Shown here piece by piece: positions 1-9,133 of a stretch of 64,000 nt of DNA. The position numbers were made by a program, and so were the translations under genes. The stretch covers positions 51,024 through 115,023 of the forward strand of contig NZ_NGJT01000007.1 in the NCBI RefSeq assembly GCF_003950315.1, in the 5' to 3' direction. This DNA comes from Vagococcus bubulae. Its GTDB lineage: Bacteria > Bacillota > Bacilli > Lactobacillales > Vagococcaceae. Under the pieces are notes generated by a model. That model worked only from the letters and a program-made list of their open reading frames with translations. It searched no databases and was not told where the DNA came from. Positions within the stretch are counted from its first letter, which is position 1, and each line of letters begins with the position of its first letter.

Positions 1-1
1 T

Positions 2-154
2 TTAAAAGAAATAACAGTCGTTGAAGAAATATCTCCAAATGTATTTCATTTTAAAGAAGAGGAGGTATTGAATAACGCTCAATGGAAAAATTTCTTTAAA
101 AAAAGAAGTGAAAGACTAACTCTTCCGTTAAAATATGATATGATTATTAAGTGA
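2..154 (+). CDS. coiA: C-terminal end of a gene cut by the window edge, probably competence protein CoiA
   Basis: An open frame enters from the left edge and stops at TGA 152-154, leaving about 50 residues that end in LTLPLKYDMIIK. No domain is complete enough to identify from sequence alone. The call rests on context: in streptococci and enterococci the gene directly upstream of pepF is coiA, a nuclease-like protein needed for competence, and the basic, aromatic tail is compatible with it. The gap to pepF is only 24 nt with no terminator, so the two are probably cotranscribed. The identity is inference; the existence of a coding end is well supported by the uninterrupted frame and the close spacing. 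Confidence 0.5.
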   Translation, partial: LKEITVVEEISPNVFHFKEEEVLNNAQWKNFFKKRSERLTLPLKYDMIIK

Positions 155-178
155 TAATGAGAAAGGGGTTATTTAAAG

Positions 179-1990
179 ATGAGTGAAACAAAACAATTAC
201 CAAATCGTTCAGAACTATCAGAGGAATTAACATGGGATTTAACACCTATTTTTGCATCAGATGATGCCTTTAATGATGCATTAGAGTCATTAACATCAGA
301 TTTAGAAAAAGCAAGTGACTATCAAGGGACATTGAAAAATGGAGCAACTGATTTTTTAACTGCTATTGAATATGTGTTATCTATTCATCGTATGACAGAA
401 AAAATTTATGTGTATGCCCATTTAAAAAATGACCAAGATACAAGCAATGCGATTTACCAAGGAGTATATGCTAAAGCTAGTACGATTGCTGCTAAAGCAG
501 GAGAAGCAGTATCATGGTTTGGTCCAGAGGTTTTAACATTATCAGATGAGACAATAGAGGCATATTTTAAAGAAGAATCTGGTTTAGAAATCTATCGTCA
601 TTTTATCAACCAAATTACAGCAGATAGAGCACATACCTTATCTGAAAAAGAAGAAGCGTTATTAGCTGGAGCAAGTGAAATTTTTTCAGCATCAAGTCAT
701 ACTTTTTCAGTATTAAACAATGCTGATTTAGAATTTCCAATTGTGACAGATGAAGAAGGCGAAAAAGTTCAACTATCTTCAGGTATGTACGGTCAATTAA
801 TGGAAAGTACTAATCGTGAAGTTCGTAAAGAGGCGTTTGAAGGATTGTACAAAGTCTATAAACAATTTAGAAATACGTTTGCAAGTACGTTATCTTCTCA
901 CGTGAAAAAACATAATTTTAACGCACAAATTAGAAATTACAGTTCTGCCCGTGAAGCTTCTTTAAGTGCTAATCATATTCCAGAATCAGTCTATGATACA
1001 TTGTTAGATGTGGTACATAAAAATTTACCATTATTACATCGTTATGTTGCGTTGCGTAAAAAATTATTAAATGTTAGTGAGTTGCATATGTATGATATGT
1101 ATACACCAATATTAGGTGATGCACCAATTCGTTATACGTATGAAGAAGCCAAATTAAAATCACTTGAAGGATTGTCTCCATTAGGTGAAGAATACTTAGA
1201 AATCGTTCAAGAAGCATATGGTGACCGTTGGATTGATGTGATTGAAAACAAAGGTAAACGCAGTGGGGCATATTCTTCAGGTAGTTATGACACAAAACCT
1301 TATATCTTATTAAACTGGCATGAAAGCTTAAATCATTTATTCACGTTAGTTCATGAAATGGGACACAGCGTGCATAGTTACTATACAAGAAAATCTCAGC
1401 CTTATGTGTATGGGGATTATTCAATCTTCTTAGCAGAAATTGCCTCAACAACTAATGAAAACTTATTAACAGATCATTTGTTAAAAACAGAAAAAGATCC
1501 GAAAGTTAAGGCGTTTATTTTAAATCATTATTTGGATGGTGTAAAAGGCACAATCTTTAGACAAACGCAATTTGCTGAATTTGAACATTTTATTCACACT
1601 GAAGACGCAAAAGGAACGCCACTAACAAGTGATTATTTAAGTGAGTACTATGCTGATTTAAATGCGAAATACTACGGTGATTCAGTAGAACGCGATCCAG
1701 AAATCGCGTATGAATGGAGTCGTATTCCTCATTTCTACTATAATTATTATGTGTATCAATATGCAACAGGTTTTTCTGCTGCAACTGCTTTAGCGGATAA
1801 AATCATTCGTAAAGAAGAGGGCGCTTTGGAAAATTACTTAACATTCTTGAAATCAGGAAGTAGTGACTACCCAATCGATGTCATGAAACGTGCTGGCGTT
1901 GATATGACACAGTCTGCTTATATTGAAGAAACAATGAAAGTTTTTGAAGCACGTCTTGATGAATTAGAAACATTAATTGATTCATTTTAA
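179..1990 (+). CDS. pepF: Oligoendopeptidase F (M3 family zinc metallopeptidase)
   Basis: This is a 603-residue cytoplasmic M3B peptidase, the usual length for PepF. It hydrolyses short peptides and helps recycle peptides and signal fragments. The zinc site HEMGH lies at residues 392-396 (two zinc-binding histidines and the catalytic glutamate), inside the typical TLVHEMGHSVHSYY context, with the third-ligand helix further on (FLAEIASTTNE). The start ATG has a GAAAGGGG ribosome site about 10 nt upstream. A shared hairpin terminator separates it from the convergent spxH. No frameshift or missing motif is seen. Confidence 0.97.
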   Translation: MSETKQLPNRSELSEELTWDLTPIFASDDAFNDALESLTSDLEKASDYQGTLKNGATDFLTAIEYVLSIHRMTEKIYVYAHLKNDQDTSNAIYQGVYAKASTIAAKAGEAVSWFGPEVLTLSDETIEAYFKEESGLEIYRHFINQITADRAHTLSEKEEALLAGASEIFSASSHTFSVLNNADLEFPIVTDEEGEKVQLSSGMYGQLMESTNREVRKEAFEGLYKVYKQFRNTFASTLSSHVKKHNFNAQIRNYSSAREASLSANHIPESVYDTLLDVVHKNLPLLHRYVALRKKLLNVSELHMYDMYTPILGDAPIRYTYEEAKLKSLEGLSPLGEEYLEIVQEAYGDRWIDVIENKGKRSGAYSSGSYDTKPYILLNWHESLNHLFTLVHEMGHSVHSYYTRKSQPYVYGDYSIFLAEIASTTNENLLTDHLLKTEKDPKVKAFILNHYLDGVKGTIFRQTQFAEFEHFIHTEDAKGTPLTSDYLSEYYADLNAKYYGDSVERDPEIAYEWSRIPHFYYNYYVYQYATGFSAATALADKIIRKEEGALENYLTFLKSGSSDYPIDVMKRAGVDMTQSAYIEETMKVFEARLDELETLIDSF

Positions 1991-1996
1991 TAACAT

Positions 1997-2033
1997 AAAA
2001 GGAATGCTCTAGTGTTTAGGGCATTCCTTTTTT
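1997..2033. terminator. Bidirectional terminator between pepF and spxH
   Basis: An inverted repeat AAAAGGAATGC / GCATTCCTTTTT encloses a loop of about 13 nt and has T-rich flanks on both strands. It serves both convergent genes and touches the spxH stop codon. Confidence 0.85.
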
Positions 2034-2631
2034 AGTATTCTAATAATTTTGCACAACTTGTCTGCGTATGTTCCACTTTTAATAATTGTTTGATTAAATC
2101 AGTCGAAGAGAAAGCATCGATTAATACACCAAAGTTTCGTGTACAATCATAATTAAATATAACGGCTTTAGCGAACCGATTGATGCCCATCTCATTTGCT
2201 ATTTGTTGATCTGTTTTGAAAAAATCTTTAATTAATTTAGATTGTCTATCTAATTTAAATGTTTCTTTATCAGCGTTAATCTTAGTTAGTATCATATCAA
2301 CTAATTCCTCAGAATAAGCCATCTTCTTTTTTCCGACTAAATCTTGTAAATGGAATAAGAATTTTCTTTCCATTTTTTTCCCTTGAAGTTGAGCCGCTTT
2401 AACATCTAAACAGGCAGAATAAACTGTTTCGATTAAGTGATTTCTAAAAACTAAATCATTGGTGGGATAGTTGTTATCAATCAAGTAATGGTGGATAATT
2501 AAAGGATTTAATACAGGAATTAATTTTAAATAGACTTTCGTGTGTTCGTTCTCAATTGCTTTTAAAAAACGCTGTTCAGACAAAAGACAACGCTCGTCTA
2601 ATGGATTAACAAATAAATAAATCTCTACCAT
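2032..2631 (-). CDS. spxH: DsbA-like ClpXP adaptor SpxH (YjbH)
   Basis: This 199-residue thioredoxin/DsbA-fold protein matches the SpxH/YjbH adaptor, which presents the redox regulator Spx to ClpXP for degradation. The N-terminal strand IYLFVNPLDERCLLSEQRF corresponds to the family's redox-motif region, but only one cysteine is left in it, so thiol oxidoreductase activity is unlikely. The start has a strong AGGGGGG site. Its position next to pepF, a CYTH protein and relQ matches the conserved Firmicutes neighbourhood of yjbH, which supports the call. What is seen is the fold-like N-terminus and the context; the adaptor role is family knowledge. Confidence 0.8.
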   Translation of the reverse strand: MVEIYLFVNPLDERCLLSEQRFLKAIENEHTKVYLKLIPVLNPLIIHHYLIDNNYPTNDLVFRNHLIETVYSACLDVKAAQLQGKKMERKFLFHLQDLVGKKKMAYSEELVDMILTKINADKETFKLDRQSKLIKDFFKTDQQIANEMGINRFAKAVIFNYDCTRNFGVLIDAFSSTDLIKQLLKVEHTQTSCAKLLEY

Positions 2632-2735
2632 TATGCCCCCCCTTACATAGGAAAACTGTTCTACTACTTACGTATAATGTAACAAATATTCACAAAAAAC
2701 AAAAGAGAAAAGCCTTTTGTATCAATGTGTTAAAA

Positions 2736-3317
2736 TCAACCGTGATATTCTATCATACGTGCGATTTTTTTGCTAGCAGGACGTCTTTTAATGCCTTCTT
2801 TTATTAGAAAGTCATTAAAAAAAGATTCTCCTTGTAAAGAGTCACTGACTTCCATTTCAAGTTCAAAATCAACAACGTCACCAAAATGACTTTCATCAAG
2901 AACTAGTAAGACGTTGTTATTTAATTTTTTTTCACGTCGATTGGTTGTTAATGAACCAATCAGATTCAGATCGTTTATAGGAATATTAATTGATTTTAAA
3001 AAACGAGCAACCTCTCCGTGTGTGTAAATTTGTTTTTCCATGATTAAGGCAGTCATTTGCTCCTCAGTTAAATCATCTGTAATTTCTTGATAAGTGTGAC
3101 TATTTTTTGTTGGGACTTTTAATGTGCATTCATTTTTTCCAAAACGTTTTCTAAGTCGTAATCCCATCCCTTGTTCTTTTAACTGTTGACTAGGTGTATC
3201 AAAATAACAATTTGTTTGAGAAAAAGCTAGCGTTGTTGGAAAATATTTCGTTATCAGTTGTTCAAATTCTGTTTTAGTTAACATGTTTTTAAATTCGATT
3301 TCTAGTTCTTTAGACAC
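2736..3317 (-). CDS. CYTH-domain protein (triphosphate tunnel metalloenzyme, YjbK type)
   Basis: The 193-residue product opens with the CYTH signature ExExK (ELEIEFK) and carries alternating basic and acidic strands expected for a triphosphate tunnel (GLRLRKR, ECTLKVP, VLDESHFGDVVDFELEMEV). Family members hydrolyse inorganic tripolyphosphate or thiamine triphosphate; the substrate here is unknown. I place the start at GTG 3315-3317 because GAGG then sits 8 nt upstream. The longer frame starting at 3326 would begin inside that ribosome site. It is divergent from relQ and belongs to the same stress-gene neighbourhood. Confidence 0.85.
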   Translation of the reverse strand: MSKELEIEFKNMLTKTEFEQLITKYFPTTLAFSQTNCYFDTPSQQLKEQGMGLRLRKRFGKNECTLKVPTKNSHTYQEITDDLTEEQMTALIMEKQIYTHGEVARFLKSINIPINDLNLIGSLTTNRREKKLNNNVLLVLDESHFGDVVDFELEMEVSDSLQGESFFNDFLIKEGIKRRPASKKIARMIEYHG

Positions 3318-3451
3318 AATCTTCACCTCGTTGGTAGTGTAATGAATTCATTCTAAAAAAACAACTATAATGACTTATTTGTGAGCTAACTTTTTAAGAG
3401 CAATTATGTTAAAATATAGCATGTATGTTGATAGTGAAGGTGGCGAATAGG

Positions 3452-4126
3452 ATGGAAGAAAGAAATTGGCAATTATTTTTGGCACCATACGAACAGGCTG
3501 TTTCAGAATTAAAAGTTAAACTTCGAAATATTCGGACACAGTATAAAGAAAATAATTTGCACACCCCGATTGAATTTGTAACAGGTCGTGTGAAACCTAA
3601 AGATAGCATTTTAACTAAAGCAACATTGCGTGGTATTGAGTTAGATAGATTAGAAGAAGAGATGCAAGATATTGCAGGGCTTCGTGTGATGTGTCAGTTT
3701 GTTGAAGATATTTATGAGGTGGTGGCACTTCTTCGAAAACGAACTGATTTTAAAATTATTCAAGAAAGAGACTACATCACGAATAAAAAAGCAAGTGGGT
3801 ATCGCTCATACCATGTGGTCATTGAATACCCAGTTCAACTTATTATGGGTGAGAAAAATATTTATGTTGAGATACAGATACGGACGTTAGCGATGAATTT
3901 TTGGGCAACCATAGAACATTCACTTAATTATAAATATGACGGTGAATTTCCAGAAGAAATCAATAAACGATTAGAATTAACAGCAGAAGCTGCCTATTTG
4001 TTAGATGAAGAAATGTCAAAAATACGTGATGAAATTCAAGAAGCCCAACATCTCTTTTCATATCGAGACTTGGAACACTTGGAAAGATATGTCAATGAAA
4101 AGAGGGCAGATAATGATGAGAATTAG
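3452..4126 (+). CDS. relQ: Small alarmone synthetase RelQ (GTP pyrophosphokinase)
   Basis: This 224-residue protein has only the (p)ppGpp synthetase domain, without the hydrolase, TGS or ACT domains of long RelA/SpoT. Visible motifs are DIAGLRVMCQF, the substrate-binding RDYITNKKASGYRSYH segment and VEIQIRTLAMNFWATIEHSLNYK, all typical of RelQ/YjbM. It transfers pyrophosphate from ATP to GDP or GTP, and RelQ members act as tetramers. The ATG at 3452 has GAAGGTGG 9 nt upstream; the upstream in-frame ATG at 3425 lacks such a site. It overlaps nadK, which implies translational coupling and a relQ-nadK-rluD-mgtE operon. Confidence 0.95.
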   Translation: MEERNWQLFLAPYEQAVSELKVKLRNIRTQYKENNLHTPIEFVTGRVKPKDSILTKATLRGIELDRLEEEMQDIAGLRVMCQFVEDIYEVVALLRKRTDFKIIQERDYITNKKASGYRSYHVVIEYPVQLIMGEKNIYVEIQIRTLAMNFWATIEHSLNYKYDGEFPEEINKRLELTAEAAYLLDEEMSKIRDEIQEAQHLFSYRDLEHLERYVNEKRADNDEN

Positions 4127-4934
4127 GGTTTATTCTAATCGAAAACCAACGTCAAGGAAAGTCACGCAAGAACTATTATCAAAATTGCGTAAAGCGGGAT
4201 TTATTTTAGATAAAAAAAATCCTGATGTAGTCATAACAATTGGTGGAGATGGGACGTTATTAAGTGCGTTTCATGCTTATGAAAGTCAATTAGATACCGT
4301 TAGATTTATTGGTGTTCATACAGGTCATTTAGGTTTTTATACGGACTGGCGAGACTATGAAATAGATGAATTGGTACGAAGTTTGAAAGAAGAAAAGCAA
4401 AACAGTGTGAGTTATCCCTTGTTAGATGTTTGTTTGACTTATACAAATAATATGCCAGACCGACATTTTTTAGCGCTTAATGAAGCAACCATTAAAAATG
4501 TCGAGCGAACGATGGTAGCTAATATCTACATTAAAGATGAACTATTTGAATGTTATAGAGGAGATGGGTTGTCGGTTTCAACGCCAACAGGCTCTACTGC
4601 TTATAGTAAAAGCTTAGGTGGAGCAGTAGTTCATCCACGAGTGAATACTCTTCAATTAAACGAAATAGCCTCATTAAATAACCGAGTATACCGTTCGTTA
4701 GGCTCACCAATGATTATAGCACCAGATGAGTGGATTAAATTAGATATGAAAAAAAGAGAAACGTATAGTTTACATGTGGATAATTTATCATTGACTAATT
4801 CTAATGTTAAACAAGTGACGTTTCGTTTATCGGAAAAAAGAATTCATTTTGCACTATATCGACACACTCATTTTTGGCGCCGAGTGAATAATGCGTTTAT
4901 AGGAACTTCAAAGGAAAGTAGCGAGAAATTATGA
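4116..4934 (+). CDS. nadK: NAD kinase
   Basis: The product, about 272 residues, phosphorylates NAD to NADP. It carries the NAD kinase fingerprint TIGGDGTLLSAFH, in which the aspartate is catalytic, and the second conserved block SVSTPTGSTAYSKSLGGA. I chose the start MRIRVYSN at 4116 (ATG also at 4113) because AGAGGG is 6-9 nt upstream; the longer frame upstream lies inside relQ. The start overlaps the relQ end by about 11 nt and the stop overlaps the rluD-family start as ATGA, a typical coupled operon. Confidence 0.95.
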   Translation: MRIRVYSNRKPTSRKVTQELLSKLRKAGFILDKKNPDVVITIGGDGTLLSAFHAYESQLDTVRFIGVHTGHLGFYTDWRDYEIDELVRSLKEEKQNSVSYPLLDVCLTYTNNMPDRHFLALNEATIKNVERTMVANIYIKDELFECYRGDGLSVSTPTGSTAYSKSLGGAVVHPRVNTLQLNEIASLNNRVYRSLGSPMIIAPDEWIKLDMKKRETYSLHVDNLSLTNSNVKQVTFRLSEKRIHFALYRHTHFWRRVNNAFIGTSKESSEKL

Positions 4935-5815
4935 GATTTAGCTGGACAGTAGATGAAGAAAAGACTACTTTAAAACGTTTTTTAAATAATAAAGGGGTAT
5001 CGAGAAGACTTTTAGCTAAAATAAAGTTTCAAGGTGGAACACTTTTAGTTAACAAACAAGTTCGAAACACAAAATATGAAGTAAATTTAGGTGATATCGT
5101 CACGATTATTATACCTGATGAAGGGGAGCATGAAACAATGCTTCCTTTTGAGTCTAAACTAGATATCGTGTATGAAGATGAACACCTATTGATTGTCAAT
5201 AAACCAACAGAAGTGGCATCGATTCCGTCGCAATATCATAAAAATGGTACGATGGCCAATTATGTAAAATATTATTACAATCAACAACAATATGTTAATC
5301 GTATCATTCATGTCGTGACGCGCTTAGATAGAGATACAACAGGATTAATGATGTTTGCCAAGCACGGTTTTGCTCATGCTATGATGGATAAGCAACTTCA
5401 ATCAGGTGAATTGAAAAAATATTATCATGCGTTAGTTGGTGGCGATTTGTCTCGTTTGAAAAAACATGAAACCATTGATTTACCAATTGGAAGAGATGAA
5501 ACATCCATTATTAAACGTTGTGTCACAGAAAATGGTCAGCATGCGATAACGGAATATAAATTAGTCGAAACAAATGAAGATATCGCACAAGTTGCTGTAC
5601 AGTTACATACAGGGAGAACGCATCAAATTCGCGTTCACTTTTCAGCAATCGGTTGTCCTTTAATCGGAGATGAGTTGTATGGTGGGGACTTAACAAAAGG
5701 ATTAAATAGGCAAGCACTTCATTGTCAGAAGTTAGTTTTCCTACATCCATTTACAAGAGAGGAGTTAACATTTGAGTTGCCATTACCAAATGATATGGAA
5801 GAGTTGATAGAGTAA
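4931..5815 (+). CDS. RluA/RluD-family pseudouridine synthase
   Basis: A 294-residue RNA pseudouridine synthase. The N-terminus resembles an S4-like RNA-binding segment (KGVSRRLLAKIKFQGGTLLVN), followed by the RluA-family catalytic domain with RLDRDTTGLMMFAKH, whose first aspartate is the conserved catalytic residue, and LHTGRTHQIRVHF. The gene starts within the nadK stop codon (ATGA). It probably modifies 23S rRNA, but which uridine cannot be read from sequence; the RluD name is by family resemblance only. Confidence 0.9.
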   Translation: MRFSWTVDEEKTTLKRFLNNKGVSRRLLAKIKFQGGTLLVNKQVRNTKYEVNLGDIVTIIIPDEGEHETMLPFESKLDIVYEDEHLLIVNKPTEVASIPSQYHKNGTMANYVKYYYNQQQYVNRIIHVVTRLDRDTTGLMMFAKHGFAHAMMDKQLQSGELKKYYHALVGGDLSRLKKHETIDLPIGRDETSIIKRCVTENGQHAITEYKLVETNEDIAQVAVQLHTGRTHQIRVHFSAIGCPLIGDELYGGDLTKGLNRQALHCQKLVFLHPFTREELTFELPLPNDMEELIE

Positions 5816-5830
5816 GGGGAGTTCGTTGGT

Positions 5831-7201
5831 ATGACAGAAGTGTTAAACAAAGAAGAACAAGAAAAAGAATTATTATCTCTGTTGCAGAGCCAAGAGATGG
5901 AGTTATTTAGGGAAAAATTCTTAGACTGGCATTTATATGAACAAGGACAGTTTTATTTATCTCTTGATGAGAAAGAACGTCATTTAATGTATGCCTATCT
6001 TTCACCAAAAGAGATGGCAGACATGTTGGATGTGATTGAAGAAGATCATGAGGGTTTGACTGACTATATTACAGAAATGTCACCAAACTATGTCGTAGCT
6101 ATTTTAGAAAGTATGTATACTGATAATGCGGTGGATATTTTAAGTCAGCTAGAAGAAGACACAGCACGAAAATATTTAGATAGAATGAAGCCAGAAACGT
6201 CAGTTAATATGAAAAAATTGCTTCATTATGAAGATAAAACAGCTGGTTCGATTATGGCAACCGAATATGTATCCATTGTTGCCAATCAAACTGTACGTTC
6301 TGCTCTAACGCTATTAAAAAAGAAGGCGCAAGAAGCAGAAATCATTTATTATGTCTATGTGGTTAGTCTCAGTAATCAATTGGTGGGAGTTATTTCTTTA
6401 AGAGATTTAATTGTCAGTGATGATGATATGATGATTGAAGACATGATGGGTGAGCGTGTGATTAGTGTTAGCGTGAATGAAGATCAAGAAGAAGTAGCAA
6501 AAATGATTCGTGATTATGATTTCTTGGCAATTCCAGTAGTGGATGATAATAATCATTTGTTGGGGATTATTACGGTAGATGATATTATTGATGTTATTGA
6601 TGATGAAGCAGCTAGTGATTATTCTGGACTAGCCGGTGTCGACGTTGAAGCAACTACTGAAAGTTCATTTCAAGCAGCTTTGAAGCGTTTGCCGTGGCTA
6701 GTGACGTTGCTCTTTTTAGGAATGTCTACAGCCTCTTTAATCAGTCACTATGAAGTCTTGATTAGTGAAGCTAGCATTTTGGCTGTTTTTATATCTCTTA
6801 TTACAGGAACAGCGGGGAATGCCGGAACACAATCTTTAGCTGTGGCAGTTAGAAAATTAGCAGTATCTGATGACAAAGAACTAAATTTTTTCTCACTTGT
6901 TATGAGTGAAATTTTGACAGGAATTATCACTGGAGCTGTAACAGGGATAGTAATCTTTTTAGTAGTTGGGTTCTGGAAACAGAATTTTCCACTCGGTCTT
7001 GTCATAGGAATAGCGATGCTTTGCGCGATTACTATTGCGAACTTGGCAGGAAGTTTAATTCCTATTTTAATGGAAAAAATTGGGTTTGATCCAGCGGTTG
7101 CTAGTGGTCCTTTTATTACCACATTAAGTGATTTGACTAGTGTGCTCATTTATTTTAATATAGCGGGTTTATTTATGCCTTTAATCGTAGGTAGTGTATA
7201 A
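5831..7201 (+). CDS. mgtE: Magnesium transporter MgtE
   Basis: This 456-residue membrane channel shows the MgtE layout: an acidic N-domain of helical repeats (about 1-130), two CBS modules (about 135-255, including VVDDNNHLLGIITVDDIIDVI), a plug helix and five transmembrane helices (about 285-456). It imports Mg2+, and the cytosolic N and CBS domains sense Mg2+ and gate the pore. A short gap after rluD with AAGGGGA upstream suggests it is last in the relQ operon. A corA-type gene follows, and mgtA lies 38 kb downstream, so three Mg2+ transporter types are encoded here. Confidence 0.95.
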   Translation: MTEVLNKEEQEKELLSLLQSQEMELFREKFLDWHLYEQGQFYLSLDEKERHLMYAYLSPKEMADMLDVIEEDHEGLTDYITEMSPNYVVAILESMYTDNAVDILSQLEEDTARKYLDRMKPETSVNMKKLLHYEDKTAGSIMATEYVSIVANQTVRSALTLLKKKAQEAEIIYYVYVVSLSNQLVGVISLRDLIVSDDDMMIEDMMGERVISVSVNEDQEEVAKMIRDYDFLAIPVVDDNNHLLGIITVDDIIDVIDDEAASDYSGLAGVDVEATTESSFQAALKRLPWLVTLLFLGMSTASLISHYEVLISEASILAVFISLITGTAGNAGTQSLAVAVRKLAVSDDKELNFFSLVMSEILTGIITGAVTGIVIFLVVGFWKQNFPLGLVIGIAMLCAITIANLAGSLIPILMEKIGFDPAVASGPFITTLSDLTSVLIYFNIAGLFMPLIVGSV

Positions 7202-7216
7202 TAAGAATAGAAATTC

Positions 7217-7248
7217 GAAGAAGTCATCATAAAATGGCTTCTTTTTTA
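7217..7248 (+). terminator. Terminator after mgtE
   Basis: The hairpin GAAGAAGTCAT / ATGGCTTCTT is followed by T6. It contains one G-T pair and a short loop. Confidence 0.7.
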
Positions 7249-7279
7249 TAGGATAAATGAGAAAAAAGGGGAAAAGTCT

Positions 7280-8182
7280 ATGTTGGTTGAACATCAAATC
7301 AATTCAAGTTTTGAATGGATTGAAACACATCACTTATCATCAAGCGAGAAAAATATTTTGAGAGAACAATATCAATTACCAGAAGAAACATTAGAATATG
7401 TGATGGATATTTATGAAAGAAGTAATTATATTACCGATTCAGTTAATGACTTAGAATTAATTGTCATTCATGTCCCAACTAAACAACCTAAAGAAATTCG
7501 TTATGTCTCTCGTCCAGTTAGTTTTTTGGTAAAAGGCAATAAATTATTTTCTTTTAATGAAGGCGAAAGTGTGGTGAGTTATGATGGGGTTAAAAATGCC
7601 ATAAATCAAGATATTCATTCAACCCCAATGATTTTTTTATTTGAATTGATACGAGAGTTGATTGATAGGTATCTACCTATTTTGAGAGAAATATCGAAAG
7701 AGCGTCACCAAATGGATGATTTGTTGACTGAAAAAGTAAAAAATAAAGATTTGGTTCGCCTGTCCTATTTACAACAAACCTTAACGTTTTTACTTAGCGC
7801 TTCAGAAAATAATTTAGAAATACTTGAACAAATTAAGCGTTCAAGGTTAGGTCAAAGTTTTGATGAACAAACAATGGAGCGACTAGATGATGCGCTCATT
7901 GAAGCAAACCAAGTAGCACATATGACAGAATTGGAATCAGATATTGTAGACCGAATCGCCCGTATTTTTGACAGTATCATGAACAATAATCTAAACGATA
8001 CCATGAAATTTTTAACAGTTTGGTCTTTAGCATTAGCCATTCCAACTTTAATTACCGGTTTTTATGGAATGAATATTGATTTGCCACGATTTTCTTCTGA
8101 TTACGAATGGATTTATGTGGTAATTTTATCGGTAATCTTGATTATATGGTTAATCATGTTTATTAAGCACAAAAGAAAATAA
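7280..8182 (+). CDS. CorA-family divalent cation transporter
   Basis: The 300-residue protein has a large cytoplasmic N-domain (about 1-240) with long helices and two C-terminal transmembrane segments. The CorA signature YGMN is at the end of the first (ITGFYGMNIDLPRF). CorA proteins form pentameric Mg2+ (also Co2+/Ni2+) channels. A GAAAAAAGGGGA ribosome site precedes the ATG. It follows the mgtE terminator but remains a neighbour of mgtE; whether it has its own promoter in the 78-nt gap is unclear. Confidence 0.9.
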   Translation: MLVEHQINSSFEWIETHHLSSSEKNILREQYQLPEETLEYVMDIYERSNYITDSVNDLELIVIHVPTKQPKEIRYVSRPVSFLVKGNKLFSFNEGESVVSYDGVKNAINQDIHSTPMIFLFELIRELIDRYLPILREISKERHQMDDLLTEKVKNKDLVRLSYLQQTLTFLLSASENNLEILEQIKRSRLGQSFDEQTMERLDDALIEANQVAHMTELESDIVDRIARIFDSIMNNNLNDTMKFLTVWSLALAIPTLITGFYGMNIDLPRFSSDYEWIYVVILSVILIIWLIMFIKHKRK

Positions 8183-8248
8183 AGAGAAAATGATTTGTCA
8201 TGGTATTTTGACTCTTTGTCAAATAGGACTGATGAGTTAAATCCATAA

Positions 8249-8292
8249 GATGATAAATTTGAGAGTAATCTCAGATTTATCATCTTTTTTAG
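8249..8292 (+). terminator. Strong terminator after the corA-type gene
   Basis: The arms GATGATAAATTTGAGA and TCTCAGATTTATCATC enclose a 4-nt loop and are followed by T6. The stem is 16 bp with one mismatch. Confidence 0.9.
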
Positions 8293-8338
8293 TTATTTAA
8301 TTTTTATAAGACCGTTTATCAATAAAATTCTTATTCTC

Positions 8339-9070
8339 ATGTTGCTGAATGATTTGAATCCGTTAGCGGAACTAGATTTTTTATCCTGTTTGCCTAAAAG
8401 AGTGGTGGTCAATACACTAGAAACATATTCTGAAAAGTTAGGATTTGATTATACAATAGATGTGAATAATATTTATGACATTATGTTTAATCAGTGGATA
8501 GTATTCTCTTTTTTAAAAAAAGATAGCCAATACCAGGATACATTAGAAATGACAGATAAAGAAGCAGCCTTTTTACTCTCACAGATGGAACACTTCCAAA
8601 CATTTTGCTTATCAGCTAATCCATTCATTAAACACGAGTACTACAAAAAAACATTTATCCGTTTGTATGATCGTATTAATCGTTGTGATTCTGTAAAACA
8701 ATTAAGTCATATTTTGATGATTAGAACGAAGTATGAGCAGATGAGTTATTTAAACATATTAGATGGTAACAAATATCAAGAAGAAGCCCATGACATTTAT
8801 GATTTATATTTAAACCATTCATTAGATAGAAAAGCGTGGATGAAGAAAATGGAAAAACTATCTTTTTCAGTGGTGATTCTATTAATCCTCTTTTATAAAC
8901 GAGATAATCAGACAGAATGGTGTTCTTGGAATGATATAGTGAACGATAGCATGGAAGATGCGTTTCTAGAAGTATTAAAAAGTAAGGTTAAAGGATGTTC
9001 TTTAGAAGAAATGGAGCTGATGAACGATGTTTTACATCAGATAAAACTACCAATGATTGATTTTTATTAA
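8339..9070 (+). CDS. Uncharacterised 243-residue cytoplasmic protein
   Basis: I do not recognise this protein. It is acidic, rich in aromatic residues and mostly helical in pattern, with no signal peptide. A short hydrophobic stretch (FSVVILLILFY, near residue 180) is probably buried rather than membrane-spanning. The first ATG has no convincing Shine-Dalgarno site, so the true start is uncertain. It sits between two terminators and is therefore a single-gene unit. The long open frame and coding-like codon use support a real gene. Confidence 0.65.
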   Translation: MLLNDLNPLAELDFLSCLPKRVVVNTLETYSEKLGFDYTIDVNNIYDIMFNQWIVFSFLKKDSQYQDTLEMTDKEAAFLLSQMEHFQTFCLSANPFIKHEYYKKTFIRLYDRINRCDSVKQLSHILMIRTKYEQMSYLNILDGNKYQEEAHDIYDLYLNHSLDRKAWMKKMEKLSFSVVILLILFYKRDNQTEWCSWNDIVNDSMEDAFLEVLKSKVKGCSLEEMELMNDVLHQIKLPMIDFY

Positions 9071-9080
9071 TAAAGGACAA

Positions 9081-9114
9081 ACAAAAAAAGAGATGGAAAC
9101 CATCTCTTTTTTGT
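9081..9114. terminator. Bidirectional terminator between the unknown gene and rpsD
   Basis: The inverted repeat ACAAAAAAAGAGATGG / CCATCTCTTTTTTGT has a 3-nt loop and gives a T-tract on either strand. Confidence 0.88.
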
Positions 9115-9133
9115 ATAAAGATAATTGAAAATC

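Noticed and set aside
1074..1784. Minus-strand frames inside pepF
   Set aside because: They lie opposite a well-supported gene, lack ribosome sites and encode low-complexity His/Leu-rich strings.
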